Below the pieces are notes generated by a model. The model saw only the letters and a program-made list of their open reading frames with translations, searched no databases and had not been told where the DNA came from. From Buxus sempervirens (taxonomy: Eukaryota; Streptophyta; Magnoliopsida; Buxales; Buxaceae), in assembly GCA_947561395.2 (NCBI GenBank), contig OX387190.1:35886392-35950391 (forward strand): a stretch of DNA of 64,000 nucleotides, read 5' to 3'. Shown here piece by piece: positions 45,981 through 57,344 of the stretch. Numbering within the stretch: the stretch's first letter is position 1; every line of letters starts with the position of its first letter. The position numbers and the translations under genes were made by a program.

Positions 45981-47412
45981 TGTAGACACCCCAAATTGCA
46001 CAAACAATCATCAAAAATCATTATCTCCTGGAAAGCCAGCACAGAAATTGGAGAAAATAAACTTTTACCTGTATCTGGATACTCAGGCCGGATACAAGTA
46101 CCCTTTCTCGTATCCGGATACTCATACCGGATACATGTGAGCCTTAGTGTATCCGGTACCATGTACCGGATACCTTAAGGCCCTTTTTTATCCGGTCTGA
46201 CATACCGGATACCTTAAGTTTGTTCAAAATTAGGGTTTTCCGAGAGCTTTTCACTTTTACCATCATGTCCCTCATTAAATGAGGGGAAATCGCGGAAATA
46301 ACCTTAGGGTTAAGGTTGGGGGGTTCTAGACATTAAGTTGTGTCTACCAATGACCTTAGTCTTTGCCTATAAATAGGAGCCTCCTCCTTGAGCAAAAAAA
46401 ACACAACTCTTGTTTTGAATTCTCGCAAAGAACTCCAAGAGAAGAAGAAAACCGCTGTGGAATCGCCTCCAGAACTCAGGTAAGCCTCAACTTTTCTTTT
46501 TATTTTCTGTCTTTACATTCCTAGATCTAGATCTCTTCTTCTACCTTTCTGTAGTGTAAAGCCTTATTTGTATGTGTGGAAATCCTTCCCCGGCTCAAAG
46601 TATCTCAAGACTCCCCTAGCCGTAAAACGTGAAAGCGGATCTAGGAGAAACGAGACTGGGGATTGACCCTAGTGCTAGAACCCATGTAGCATAAGGCCTT
46701 TTTGATTGATATGCAGTGGATTTTTCTAGACAATTTTCCAAAGTTGCCCACTTACCACTTTTAAAAATCCCCAGCAGCAACTTCAAAGGAGCATAACTCC
46801 TAGATTTTTCATCGGAATGAAGTGAAATTTTGCATGAGATTCTTATTTATTATAATCTTTCAAATGGATTTGGTTTGGTTCAATTTAATATTGGATTTGA
46901 ATGATTTTAAGGCAAGTGGCATACTTTTTACCGAACTTCCCGGATTTGATTCAACTTGGTTTTGAGCAACCTCTACTTTGATTTCCTTCTTTTTGAAATA
47001 CTCCAGAAGTGATATTGACATAAGAGAAGATCTAAAATCCATTTGGATCTTCATGTGAAAATATCATACATTGTTCCTTTTTCAAGGCTTTTTCATGATT
47101 TTTAGCAAGCTTCTTATGTTCTTTTTTTAGCATGAATAAATACTTGGCAACCACCTTGTGTGGGTGAATGGGGGTGCCTAACACCTTCCCCCGTTCATAA
47201 TCTAATCCCCTTACCCATCTCTGGATTTGATTTTCAAGTAGGGTTATTTTTATCCTAGAATTTGTCTTTTGACTATTTTTGCCTACTTTTGAACTCTTTG
47301 GTGTCCATTCTCACCCCAAAATCATGAATGGTGGCGACTCTCCCATTTTTGCGTTGAGCCCGTGTGTTGACGGAGGGATGATCACTCCGGTGATTTTTTC
47401 CCATGTCTCACA
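45981..47412 (+). mobile_element. Solo LTR, family TGTAGACACCCC, TSD GTTAC
   Basis: TSD GTTAC at 45976-45980 and 47413-47417. It begins TGTAGACACCCC and ends CATGTCTCACA. 1432 bp, shorter than its two relatives because an internal stretch of about 800 bp is missing near 46710. TATA box CTATAAATAGGAG at 46368. A donor-like CAGGTAAGCC follows near 46478, so a spliced leader is possible. Confidence 0.9.
46071..46211 (+). repeat. Four palindromes upstream of the LTR TATA box
   Basis: Four inverted repeats of 23-25 bp at 46071-46095, 46110-46134, 46149-46173 and 46189-46211. The arms are of the type GTATCCGG...CCGGATAC, spaced about 39 bp start to start. The same architecture is at 20528-20669 and, with different arm sequence (GTATCCGA...TCGGATAC), at 14135-14277. 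Confidence 0.85.
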
Positions 47413-47689
47413 GTTACTAAACCATATATACCACACAGTTTGGTCAGAATCATATATACCATATGGTCGTGATCAAATCGATTTGAGTATACAGTTGGCA
47501 CAGAAAATAACAGAAACTTGATTTTTGTAAGGGGAGAGGAGGTCCTCACCCTGTGTGGGTTTGGTGTTGTTTGTGGGTCATTATGTTAACCCACAGTGGC
47601 TTTCAAATGAATTTTAAGCATAATAAACCTGTTTTCTAAATGTAATCAAAGGGAATGGAGGGAGAAGGCTTAGGGCTCTACCTCACTCT

Positions 47690-50600
47690 TTTGATACACA
47701 GCACACACACTTATAGGAGGAACAACCCTTGCAGGGCCACCAGAATTTGGTTTCACCCACTAATTTTCGATCAGACGAGAAACCTTGCCAAATGCCAGAC
47801 TCTGACAGGAAGACGCGAACCAAACCCTAGCGCTCTGATCTCACCCTTTAGCCCTCGCAGGGCCATCGGAATTCGCTTTTACCCGGTAATTTTCGGTTAC
47901 ACGAGGAACCCTGCCGAATTTGCTTTTACCTGATAATTTTCGATAAGACGAGGAACCTGCCAAACGCCGGAATCCGATAGGAAGACGCGAACCAAACTCC
48001 TAGCGCTGGATCACCCCCTTTCGCCCAACCCCTCGTCTCGAGGTCCAAGCCCGCTTGGATGACCTGGTCATACCTTTCGATAAGAATTTAAATCAGCTAA
48101 AAAGTGTTCGTCCATTGGGTGATCGGCAATCATTAAAATAAATGAATGAGTCAAAACGTGATAAAGATCTAAGAAATGCATACTAATATGCACATTTGCC
48201 ATCATTACATCTGCAGGTGCATGAATCTAGCAACTGATAAATCTAAAATCCGTAAATCATGCAATACCAATCGAAAATCAGCTTCTACCCTAACTAGATC
48301 AGTGGGGCAGCCAGTTCCAAGTGTGGTCTCCATAGCATCGACACTGAAGTTATTGTGGTCTTCTTCCTCAATGCCATCTCCGTTTTCATTCGAAATTCTC
48401 CCTATCTAGCTCGTAACAATCTCTCCGTCTCAATATGTCTAGTTCTATGTAGGAGGTGACGGGGTTTCGGATTGGGGGTACGGTGGGTTAGATGGAGTAG
48501 TATTCGATTTGGAATATTTGTTACTTTCTTAATCGAGGCTGAGGTGTTGGGATTGGACAAAGAACTTCACTTTTTACACATGGATTCGTTGGGCTATTAT
48601 TGAGCTCTAACAGGATTTGTTTGGATTGACAATGGAGCTTGCAGGAGATGGTACCACCACAGTGAGATGCTACCACATGCAACATTTTACGGTTCATGTT
48701 TTTTGACATTTTTCAATGTGAAAAGGCATTTTTCATTCGAAAAATATGATCAGTGAAATGTTGCACGTGAAATTATCTCACTTATGCGGCAATTAGCAGC
48801 AGGCTCTTGAATTTTAAGTTGAGACGGCATCCATGTTGGATTGGTATCATAGAGGTATGTCACGCTCGGCCTTTGGTCGAACTCATATTTTTGCATCTAT
48901 AGCTGTAAGTAGGGCAAGTTATTTCTGAATTCTGATTGTGATTAGATCAGACTCAGCCCGATTCAAAATTTATTGACCCAAACCAATAAAGTCTAATACA
49001 TGCTACTGTTTATTCATGGCATATATATAATTAATCTTTTTTATATCAAAAAAAAAAAAAAACCCATGTTGCAGGCAGACGATATTTATTCCATAACTAA
49101 TAGGTTACACAAGTCTTAATGAATGTTTTATTCGTCATGGATGTTAGGGATGAGCAACGGGCCGTGCCGGCCCGAGCACGGCACGGCCCGGCACGCCACG
49201 GGTCTGGCACGGCACGGCCCGCCCACTGGGGCGTGCCGTGCCGGGCCTAGGGCCCTGGGGGCACGGCCCGCCAGGGCACGCGGGCCGCGGCACGCGGGCT
49301 CCCGTGCTGGCCCGGGCCCGCGCACGGCGCGGGCTGCGCGTGCCTAAGCGGGCTGGCCCGCTGGGCACGCTCCAATGGCAGGCCCACGTGCCAGCAAGCC
49401 CAATTAATTTAAATAACCCAAAAATTGTTAATAACAAGACTTGAACCTTGTCCAACAGGCTGAAAACCTATCTCTTTAACCACCAGGACAGATTGATTTC
49501 TTGCAACAATAATATCATAATTAAAATATTTTACCTAAAAATTAAGGATTTCCATGATTGTTGAAACTCTTATATAATCATTTAAAGCTAAGAAAATAAC
49601 TAAGTATAAATAAGCCGAAAAAACTGTTATAAAATCTCTAATTAAATATATTTGTTAAATCCATGGTTTTTAATTAGACTACTTTAAGTCTTTAATTGGT
49701 GTAATTTATATTTTTTTGAGCAAAATCTATCTAAATATGTGTAAAACAATTTTGTGAATAATAAAAATATTTTTCAGAATTTTTTAATGATTTTTTGGTG
49801 ATTTTTTTGAATTTTTTAAAAAAAATCAATACCTGGCCCGCCAGGCCCGCCGGCCCGGCGGGCTAGGCCCGGTACGGCACGCCTGCTGGGGCGTGCCGTG
49901 CCGGGCTGGGGTTTTAGGCAAATGGGCCTGGCGTGCCGCGGCCCGCCAGGCCCGCGGCACGTCAGGCCCGCGGCCCGCCCGAGCACGCCTGAGGCGTGCC
50001 GGGCCGGCCCGCCGCGCATGCCTAATGGATGTGGTGGGCTTTTGTTGTAGATTATATAGGTTTGTTCGAAGTCCAAGAATGCGCCTTCCGCGAAGGGTTG
50101 AATTGTCATTCAGCAAACTTGTTTAGGAAAAAAGAACTTTTAATGATACTTCTGAAATAATTAAAAATCAATAACACTTTTTAACATTTATTGATACTTC
50201 TTAAAATAACTAAACTTTAATGAGTATTTGCTATACAATTAAAATAATTAATTGAATTGTGAAAAATGAATGCCTCCTTTGGCATTCATTAGGCATTCAT
50301 TTCGGATTGGGAATGTTTCCCAAATGAATTTGGAAGAAAGGTTAAGTTTAATGTTTGGTGAAAGACAATTGATTTTTAAAGCATGAAAGACAATCGATTT
50401 TTTTAAAGCATATAAATCTTATAAATTTGATATCGTTTTAACTTAAAAGAAGTTTTCATAAATGACAAGTCTGTCTTTGTCATATAAAAAAGTCTTTACA
50501 GCAACTTTCAGGTATATATCATCCAGAATTTAAATATATTACAAGTATGTAACTGCGCTTTTGTAAAACTCATTCTAAACATCAATAAATGGGGCTTGGG

Positions 50601-51060
50601 TGATCTTCGATTGTAGTGTTTTAATTTAATGTATGCTGATCAATTTCTAAATGAACAGTAAAATGGCAATAAATATTAATGCTAAAATTAAAAACCCAAA
50701 CAGTGGTGGCTTATTTTGAATTACTTTCTCTCTTTTACAATAGGCAAGTAACTACTGCCGGTTGCCTCAATCTACTGCTTCTTGCTTTGTACTAGAATAA
50801 TTCTTCCTTTGGTTTTTTTTTTTTTTGGTAATCTGCTCCGTGATTTTTCTACCAAAAAAAGTCTGCTCCTTGCTTTGTTCTAGAATGAATTTTTTTTTGT
50901 TCTAGAATGATGCCGCCCATGCGGCCCATGCCAACATTTAATTCAGCATGTTGTAGACTTTCTAGTCTTGGCTTTTTGTTTTTTCTTTTTTTGCACATGG
51001 AATGTGATTGCAAATGGATGATGGGGCCCATTAGAAAGCCTTACATATCCTCGATCATTT
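47690..51060. repeat. Segmental duplication block upstream of gene 4, paired with 3990-9785 and 23441-23859
   Basis: It is collinear with the gene 2 upstream DNA but lacks the LINE, the Mutator-like element and the solo LTR found there. It ends with a single-copy type-B promoter (about 50907-51096: TGTAGACTTTCTAGTCTTGG, GGGGCCCATTAGAAAGCC). No gene besides the inserted hAT element. Confidence 0.8.
49145..50024. mobile_element. Non-autonomous hAT element with GC-rich ends, TSD ATGGATGT
   Basis: Perfect 8-bp TSD at 49137-49144 and 50025-50032. Termini are TAGGGATGAGCAACGGGCC on the left and TAGGCATGCGCGGCGGGCC on the right, read inward. Both arms (about 250 and 195 bp) are dominated by GGCCCG/GGCACG words, while the centre is very AT-rich. 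The empty site is at about 8905. No transposase. High-GC open frames on both strands are artefacts of the repeats. Confidence 0.93.
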
Positions 51061-51096
51061 CATTTGCAGAACACCTGTAGAGATAGATTATCAAGC

Positions 51097-52711
51097 ATGG
51101 ACGAAATCTGGTTCCAAACCTCTATGCTCGCTCTCTTTCTCCTGCTCGTTTTCAAGGTCCTGCTAGAAACCGCCAAGACACGAGCTAGAAATCTCCCACC
51201 GAGTCCTCCTGGTCTTCCAATACTGGGTCATCTCCATCTCCTAAAAGAACCTCTTCACCGAACTCTACGTAGCCTTTCAGAGAAATATGGACCCATCTTA
51301 TTCCTTCGATTGGGGACGCGCTCTGTGCTTGTTGTTTCCTCCGCATCAGCGGCGGAAGAATGCTTCACCAAGAACGACCTGCTCTTTGCAAATCGCCCCC
51401 GCATGATTTCTTTGAAGCACGTCGGATATAACTACACCGCGTTAAGTGTGGCCCCTTACGGCCTCCACTGGCGCAATATTCGCCGGCTTACCAACGTCGA
51501 ACTTCTCTCAACGAACCACCTCAACATATCTTCAGAAATTCGAAACAGTGAGATTGGATTGTTGGTGCAGAAGCTGATGCACAGTTCGAGGGAAAAGAGC
51601 TTTGTGAAAGTAGAGTTGCAATCCATGCTAATAGACATGTCGTTTAACATCGTGACGAGGATGATTGCAGGAAAGCGGTATCACGGGGAAAAGGTAGATA
51701 AATTGGAGGAGGCAGGGCAGTTCCGGGAACTCATAGCAGAGATTTTTGAGCTGGGTGGTGTATCTAACCCTGGAGATTTCTTGCCAATTCTGCGGTGGAT
51801 AGATTTCCGGGGTATCGAGAGAAGGATCATGAAAGTATGCAGAAAGATGGATGCGTTCTTGCAGGTTCTGGTCAATGAGATTCGGAATAACAACAAAGGT
51901 TTTTCCTCCAGCTCCATTAATTCTACCCCGAAACAGAGCAAGCAAACCATGGTCGAATATGTCCTCTCTTTGCAAGAATCAGAACCGGAATACTATACAG
52001 ACGAAATCATTAAAGGCCTCATAATGGTAATTATGTACTGCGATTCCGTCTTTTCCCCCTTGTTTTTTCTTAATTAGTTCTGATCACATGCCTTTTCTTC
52101 CACTTATTTTTCTCTGAGATAGGTGCTAGCTGCTGCTGGCGGGAACCGATACAATTGCCGTGACCATAGAATGGGCCATGTCACTCATGCTGAACCATGC
52201 CCAAGTGGGACAAGATCGCTTCGTAGACGAATCAGACCTTCCCAACCTACAGTACCTTCAGTGTATCATCAACGAGACTCTTAGGTTGTATCCAGGAGTT
52301 CCACTTCTGTTGCCTCACGAGTCATCTGATGATTGCACAGTCGGTGAATTCCACGTCCCGCGTGGTACCATGTTGATGGTTAATGCATGGGCTATTCAAA
52401 GAGACCCAAGCTTGTGGGAGGAGCCTACGAGTTTCAAGCCGGAGAGGTTTGAAGGGGGTGGAGGTGAAGGAGAAGCAAAAAAGCTGTTAACATTTGGGTT
52501 AGGAAGAAGGGCATGTCCCGGGGTTGGTCTTGCTAATCGTGTGGTAGGCTTGGCTTTGGCATCATTGATTCAGTGCTTTGAGTGGGAGAGAGTTAGCGAA
52601 GCACTGGTGGATATGTCGGAGGGGACGGGGCTCACCATGCCGAAAGCCATCCCGTTGCAAGCCATGTGCAAAGCACGACAGATTATGACCAGTATCTCCT
52701 CACGGTCATGA
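51097..52711 (+). CDS. CYP81-family cytochrome P450 with altered intron acceptor and 12-residue deletion (gene 4)
   Basis: Exon 1 51097-52026 (310 codons). A 4-nt insertion (AGCT) lies just after the ancestral acceptor AG at 52121-52122; splicing there shifts the frame to an early stop. The insertion creates a new AG at 52128-52129. Using it gives exon 2 52130-52711, restores frame and loses one Val: 503 residues in total. A 36-nt deletion removes the 12 residues between MLNH and AQVGQDR (J-helix region). Other changes: AGTDTI for AGTDTS in the I-helix, and LYPGVPLLL for LHPAAPLLV after ETLR. PERF and the heme loop [10 protein letters not shown] are intact. It could be a working variant, or a pseudogene if the new acceptor is not used or the deletion disrupts folding. 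Confidence 0.8.
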
Positions 52712-53352
52712 ATCACATGTGAGTTACTTTATGTTCCCAGGCGATTTGTAATATGGTGATTTAGATACGGTGCTTACCGTGGCCACCGTTATCCCCGTCA
52801 AAGTAAATCTTCTGGCGTAAGATTAATATCGATTATGTATATAAATAAGTTTTACGGATCTTGTAATGGCTTGGGTTGATCTACTCTAATCTCACCGTAA
52901 TCTATATATTATTTAACCAATCAATAGGACCACCATAGATCATCGTTAGGCATCTTCGTGAAGGAGGAAAATTTGTCACAAAAAGATGATCAACAAAGAA
53001 TAAGTACCGAGGCCAAGATGTGACAAATATGTAACCAAGGAAGCTTGGAGGCTGTTTGGTAGTTTTTTTTTTTTTTTTTTGTTTCAAAAAAACAAATTGA
53101 AAACCAAAATTTTTGTAATTGTTTTTGTATTTTTGAAAACGGTTGAGGAGGAACCAGTTTGGTAACAATTATGTCAAAATCAATTACAGTTTTAAAAATC
53201 TGTAAGAATGCGTTTGATTAGTAATTGGAAACTGATTTTTCTTATTGTTACCTTACATCATATAATAGAACCTTAAAAAAAAAAGGGATAGTAGTGAATG
53301 AGCCTTTACAACAATAAGCATGCATCATTTATGACTTCCAGAATACCTATTC
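52712..53352. other. 3' flank of gene 4, duplicate of 25508-26160
   Basis: Collinear with the gene 2 3' flank (GGCTTGGGTTGATCTACTC, CCATAGATCATCGTTAGGC). No gene. Confidence 0.75.
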
Positions 53353-54440
53353 AATTGTTGTTTACACCCGTCGTAACCCGGCGGTAAAGTAGAGACCTAC
53401 GTGCCTACAAGTCTCCCGGTAAAGTAGTTCTATGTGGTTGCAAGTCTCCCAGGTAAAATAGAGTCCTATGTGATTACAAGTCTCCCTAAAATAAGGAAGT
53501 AGGGTCCATTAAAAAACCCCAATTATGTAGGATTTATTGGGGAAAAGTCCACAGGATAAGGGACTCTCTAAAAACATGAGAAGTGGGGTCCCCCACTTAT
53601 TAAAAACGTGGAATGTTTGTACAATGTAGGGTTCAACTTCCTAAAAGTGGGATCGTTGGGAGACTTGTCGATCAAGCAAAGCAACTTATAAATAAGGACC
53701 TGTAGATAAGGAAAAGAGATCTCTCGATCAGCACACAACACAATAACACTTAGCTATCCCGGTCTTCTCAAACCCCCTATCTGGTCTCCTCAGACCACCA
53801 TACTCTCATGCTATCCTCATAGCATGAAGTAATCTATCCTCCTGTTGCTTTTTGTTGCAACAACACATGGAGATCCCCCTTACTCTTCTTAGGCAAGGCT
53901 AAGAAGATACGTCTTACTTTGATCACGGTTAGGTACGATCTTGCTTACTCCTTCAACCAAGGTTAAGGGCAGTCACTATGTACATACTGGAACCAATAAT
54001 CGTCAATGTGACCCCCGATCTCTTTTCACTATACTCTAATCACGGCTATAGGGAAACAGGCAGTAGGTACCAATATATTGTTGGTTTTCTTTTTACCTTT
54101 TATTTATTCTCATCACTATAAATCCTTGAAGTTGCCGTCACCCTACACAGCACTCAATTCTTGCAGATTCTCCATCAAATGGCCACCACCAACGTGCCCG
54201 TCATCCATGTTGCCATAAAATTGGGGAAATAACCTTGGATGACAAACCTCAATCCTCTCAGCAATCGTCGGATCAGAAGTCTCTAAATCTATAGGTGGCT
54301 GGGTCATATCTGAATAGCAATCCGTCTGGTTCTGCATGCGATCGGCGCCGAGGTCAAAAGTTTCTGACTCCTTGCCTCAGCACAGATGCTGGCATGCCTA
54401 TGCATTCACGCACCCCGAGTCAAGCTTGAAATGATGAGAA
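53353..54440. mobile_element. LTR-like insertion with unresolved 3' end
   Basis: About 1.09 kb absent from the gene 2 flank (join near 26155). From 53359 it starts TGTTTACACCC, as does the minus-strand LTR at 7325-8373. It has a TATA-like ACTTATAAATAAGG near 53688 and a shared ATCACGGCTATA block. No matching TG...CA end or TSD was found. The last 300 bp (54124-54440) differ in character and hold a 64-codon minus-strand frame (54143-54337) of unknown origin, perhaps a gene fragment carried along. Confidence 0.55.
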
Positions 54441-55165
54441 GAGTTTCTTTATCTCTTTCAATTACAATTCTCCAATTTGTCCACTAATCTACCAAATGTA
54501 TTTACTTTTGCTACTTGATTTATCACTATTTGTGAATCATCTTGTTGTTCATCATCATAAAAATGTCCAAAACAGGATTACCTAAAGTCAAGTTTGTAAT
54601 ATATATCTATACCTGGCTGCCCACCATCATTGTCCTCAGCGACCACAACATGAAACATATATGTTCTAGCTGCCAACGGAGCCTCAACGCAAGGGGCTGT
54701 AACAATATGGTGCCAGACCAACTATTTTACCACCATGAAATGCGGTCTATATAGCATCTCTACGTTGCAATGTTCCCAATAGCTCAAAATGGTGTCTTGA
54801 CACATTTTCAAAGTAAAATAATACATTTCCCATCAACATATATGACACAATTCCTTCTTACTTCCACACCAACTTTTTTGATGCTTTGGCTAATACCACA
54901 ATCAAAACAAATCATTGTCCAGAATCTTAAGTAAGCTAAGCTGACTATACTCACTGTAGAATTAATGATGAAGAAAATTCGTTACAGACGATGAACTCTT
55001 GGATTTCCCTTCTCTCCATCTTGGATATACATCTAAATATCTCATTCCTTATTTATTTCCTTGGATTTAAGGATGAAGGTGAATAAAGGAAGTGCATGGA
55101 ATAGAAAGAGAAAAATGAGAAAGAAAAGGTTTTGGATTGTTTGAGAACACAAATTGAGGAACAAC
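54441..55165. other. Array flank, third copy of the 26160-26923 region
   Basis: Collinear with 26165-26905. It ends at the hAT-like insertion that splits CAAATTGAGG from GGCACAAGAG. No gene. Confidence 0.75.
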
Positions 55166-55691
55166 TAGTAGGGATGTCAATGGGTCGGATAAAGATCCGA
55201 ATCCAATCCGAATTCGACCCAATTATCCGAATATGGATCTTTGCTTTAGATCTAATTATCCGAATAAGATCCGATTATCCAAATCCGATTATATTCGGAT
55301 TCGAATATGGCAATGCACATATTCGACCCGATAAAGATCTGACCGTTTATTTTGTATATATACTATGTTTTTTTTAGGCCTTTTTAAGTCTTTTTATATA
55401 TTAGTATAGAAGGAATGAAGGTTTCATATAATATTTATTGATTTAAGGTCATAATATAAGACAAATTTGAATTAATACATCCTTATTTGATCCACTAACT
55501 TAATTAAGGTTTATAATATCTTAATTTTTTTTCATATATAATGTAATCGGATTTGGATATCGGATAATCAGTCGGATTCGAATTTGGTATTAGATGTGAA
55601 AGATCCGTCGGATAATCGGTTCGAATTCGGATATCGGATTGAATTCAGATCTTAGCAGATTCGTACCATATTCTACTTGTTTACAGCCCTA
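55166..55691. mobile_element. hAT-like MITE with TAGGGATGTCAA / TAGGGCTGTAAA ends
   Basis: It interrupts flank sequence that is continuous in the other two copies. Candidate 8-bp TSDs GGAACAAC (55158-55165) and GGCACAAG (55692-55699) match at 6 of 8. The interior is built from diverged GGATAATCGG/CCGATTATCC words in inverted orientation. No coding capacity. Confidence 0.7.
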
Positions 55692-55962
55692 GGCACAAGA
55701 GCCCTACGAGGAATAAGATGAGGGATTGGGTATCGAAGAGACAAATTAAAGAAAATTCCGAAATTGCCTCAGAAAGGGCAAAACACGATTTGCCATTTTT
55801 AAAAAAAGTAATTTTCGGCTTTTGAAAATGGGGTTGTTACTGAATCGATTTTGTCAAAAAAATATATGAAAATTATGCATACCAAACATGATTTTAGCGT
55901 GATTTGCTTTCATTTAATTTCTATTTTTCCTTTTAAATGTAATTTTTGGAAGTCCTGATCAT
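55692..55962. other. Array flank with the empty CACTA site
   Basis: CCCTACGAGGAATAAGATGA at about 55702-55721 aligns with the two sides of CACTA copy 2 (CCCTCCGAAGAAGA and AGAAGATGAGGG) joined, with no element. Confidence 0.75.
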
Positions 55963-56645
55963 TAGAGGTGGCAATTGTGACTCGTGACCCACCAACCCGC
56001 CCGGTCTTAGGCGAGTTTGGGTTGACTATTTCAACCTACGGGTTGGGTTCAGGTCATGAATTCTCAACTCGATTATAAATGGGTTGGGTTAGGGTTTGAC
56101 CCCTCAACCTAAAATGAACCGATTACAACCCTATTATTTTTTGTGTAATAGAAGTTTGGAACATTATACTAACAATAGTTGTGGTTACTCAACCTTTTTT
56201 CTTTTCATATAAATAATGACGAAGGATAAAATAAAGAAAGACTTTCTACATATAAATATTTCAAACTTCTTAGCATCTGCTAATATAAATTGAACCCTTG
56301 ATGACAAGTAAAGTCTTTTAAGACTTTATTATTATGTTTTAGTTCTTTTCTTTATGTTATTTTAGTTCTATCTTAATGATTGTTGTGTTATTATGCTTGT
56401 TAGGTGTACTTTGATATTAGAATGAATTAAAAAATAGAATTCGCATAGACTTTGATATTAGAATGAATTAAAATTTTTAATTTTTAGTAGTAATTTAAAT
56501 TATTTAAACGGGTTGGCGGGTTAGAGCGGGTTGGGATATTCCAACCCGTTTATTAAATGGGTGGGTTTGGGTTGAATCTTGACTTGTTAACCCCCTACAT
56601 CAAGCTGATCCGAACCTGCCCGAACTCAACCCATTGCCACCTCTA
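55963..56645. mobile_element. hAT-type MITE with TAGAGGTGGCAAT ends
   Basis: Termini TAGAGGTGGCAATTG on the left and TAGAGGTGGCAATGGG on the right, read inward. TSD CTGATCAT (55955-55962) and TTGATCAT (56646-56653), 7 of 8. Empty sites are near 40430 and 44205. Outer parts carry repeated GGGTTGG/CCAACCC words. No transposase. 683 bp. Confidence 0.85.
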
Positions 56646-56653
56646 TTGATCAT

Positions 56654-57340
56654 GCTCGCATCAGATGACATCTAGTGATGGAAATTGGTTTTAAATGATT
56701 CTTTTTCAAAATAATTCAGATTCCGTCGTACAATTCTTGAAAATCGGAGATTAATGATACTTTTTAAAATAATTGAGAATCAATGTAATTTAATTGTTCA
56801 TGAAGAGTTTTTTTTTGAAAATGCCCTCAAAAGACATTGATTTCAACCTTTTCACTCATTTTGTTACAAGTGAGATTTGTAATTCTTTTGAGGGAATTTT
56901 TTAGGAATAGTTAAATGATACTAATTCTCAATTATGTTTGAAAAGTGTCACTAATTCTCAATAAACAGGAATTAGGTGATTGAATTTGAATTCTTTTGAA
57001 GAAATATCACTTAAATCCAATTTTATTGGGATCACTTTAGCGTTGCTGGAGAAAAGGGAAAATGCTTGCCTTTTTTTGTTTTTTTAGGTCACGGCATTCA
57101 AACATCAATTATTAGCAAGTGAATGTTTTTTTTTTTAATTTTGGTAACGTAGCAAGTGAATGCTTGCTTTTTTGTCGTTTTAGGTCACGGCGTTCAAAGA
57201 TCAATTATTAGCAATTGAGTCACATGCTAGAATTACAGTAATTTTGTGGAAAAAAACTTAAAAGTTATGTCACTTTGCATGGTTTGTCAACCTTGACGGC
57301 TGGACTCTCTATCTTTTGTTCTTCTTTTGACTACCATGGC
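56654..57340. other. Array flank block, third copy
   Basis: It continues the 40440-41060 / 44215-44760 block. The phrase AGCAAGTGAATG with a T-run is locally duplicated near 57115-57165. No gene. Confidence 0.7.
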
Positions 57341-57344
57341 ACCA

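Larger units (their letters stand above)
45255..47689. other. Retroelement remnant split by a solo LTR
   Basis: 45255-45980 parallels 10390-10990 (GTCGCCACTGCCTGATGGGG, CTCGGTTACG, CCGCCCCG). It continues after the solo LTR at 47413. No coding frame is left, and its ends are not clear. Confidence 0.45.

Noticed and set aside
49123-50126. Several high-GC frames on both strands
   Set aside because: They are overlapping low-complexity translations of GGCCCG-type repeats in a hAT element.
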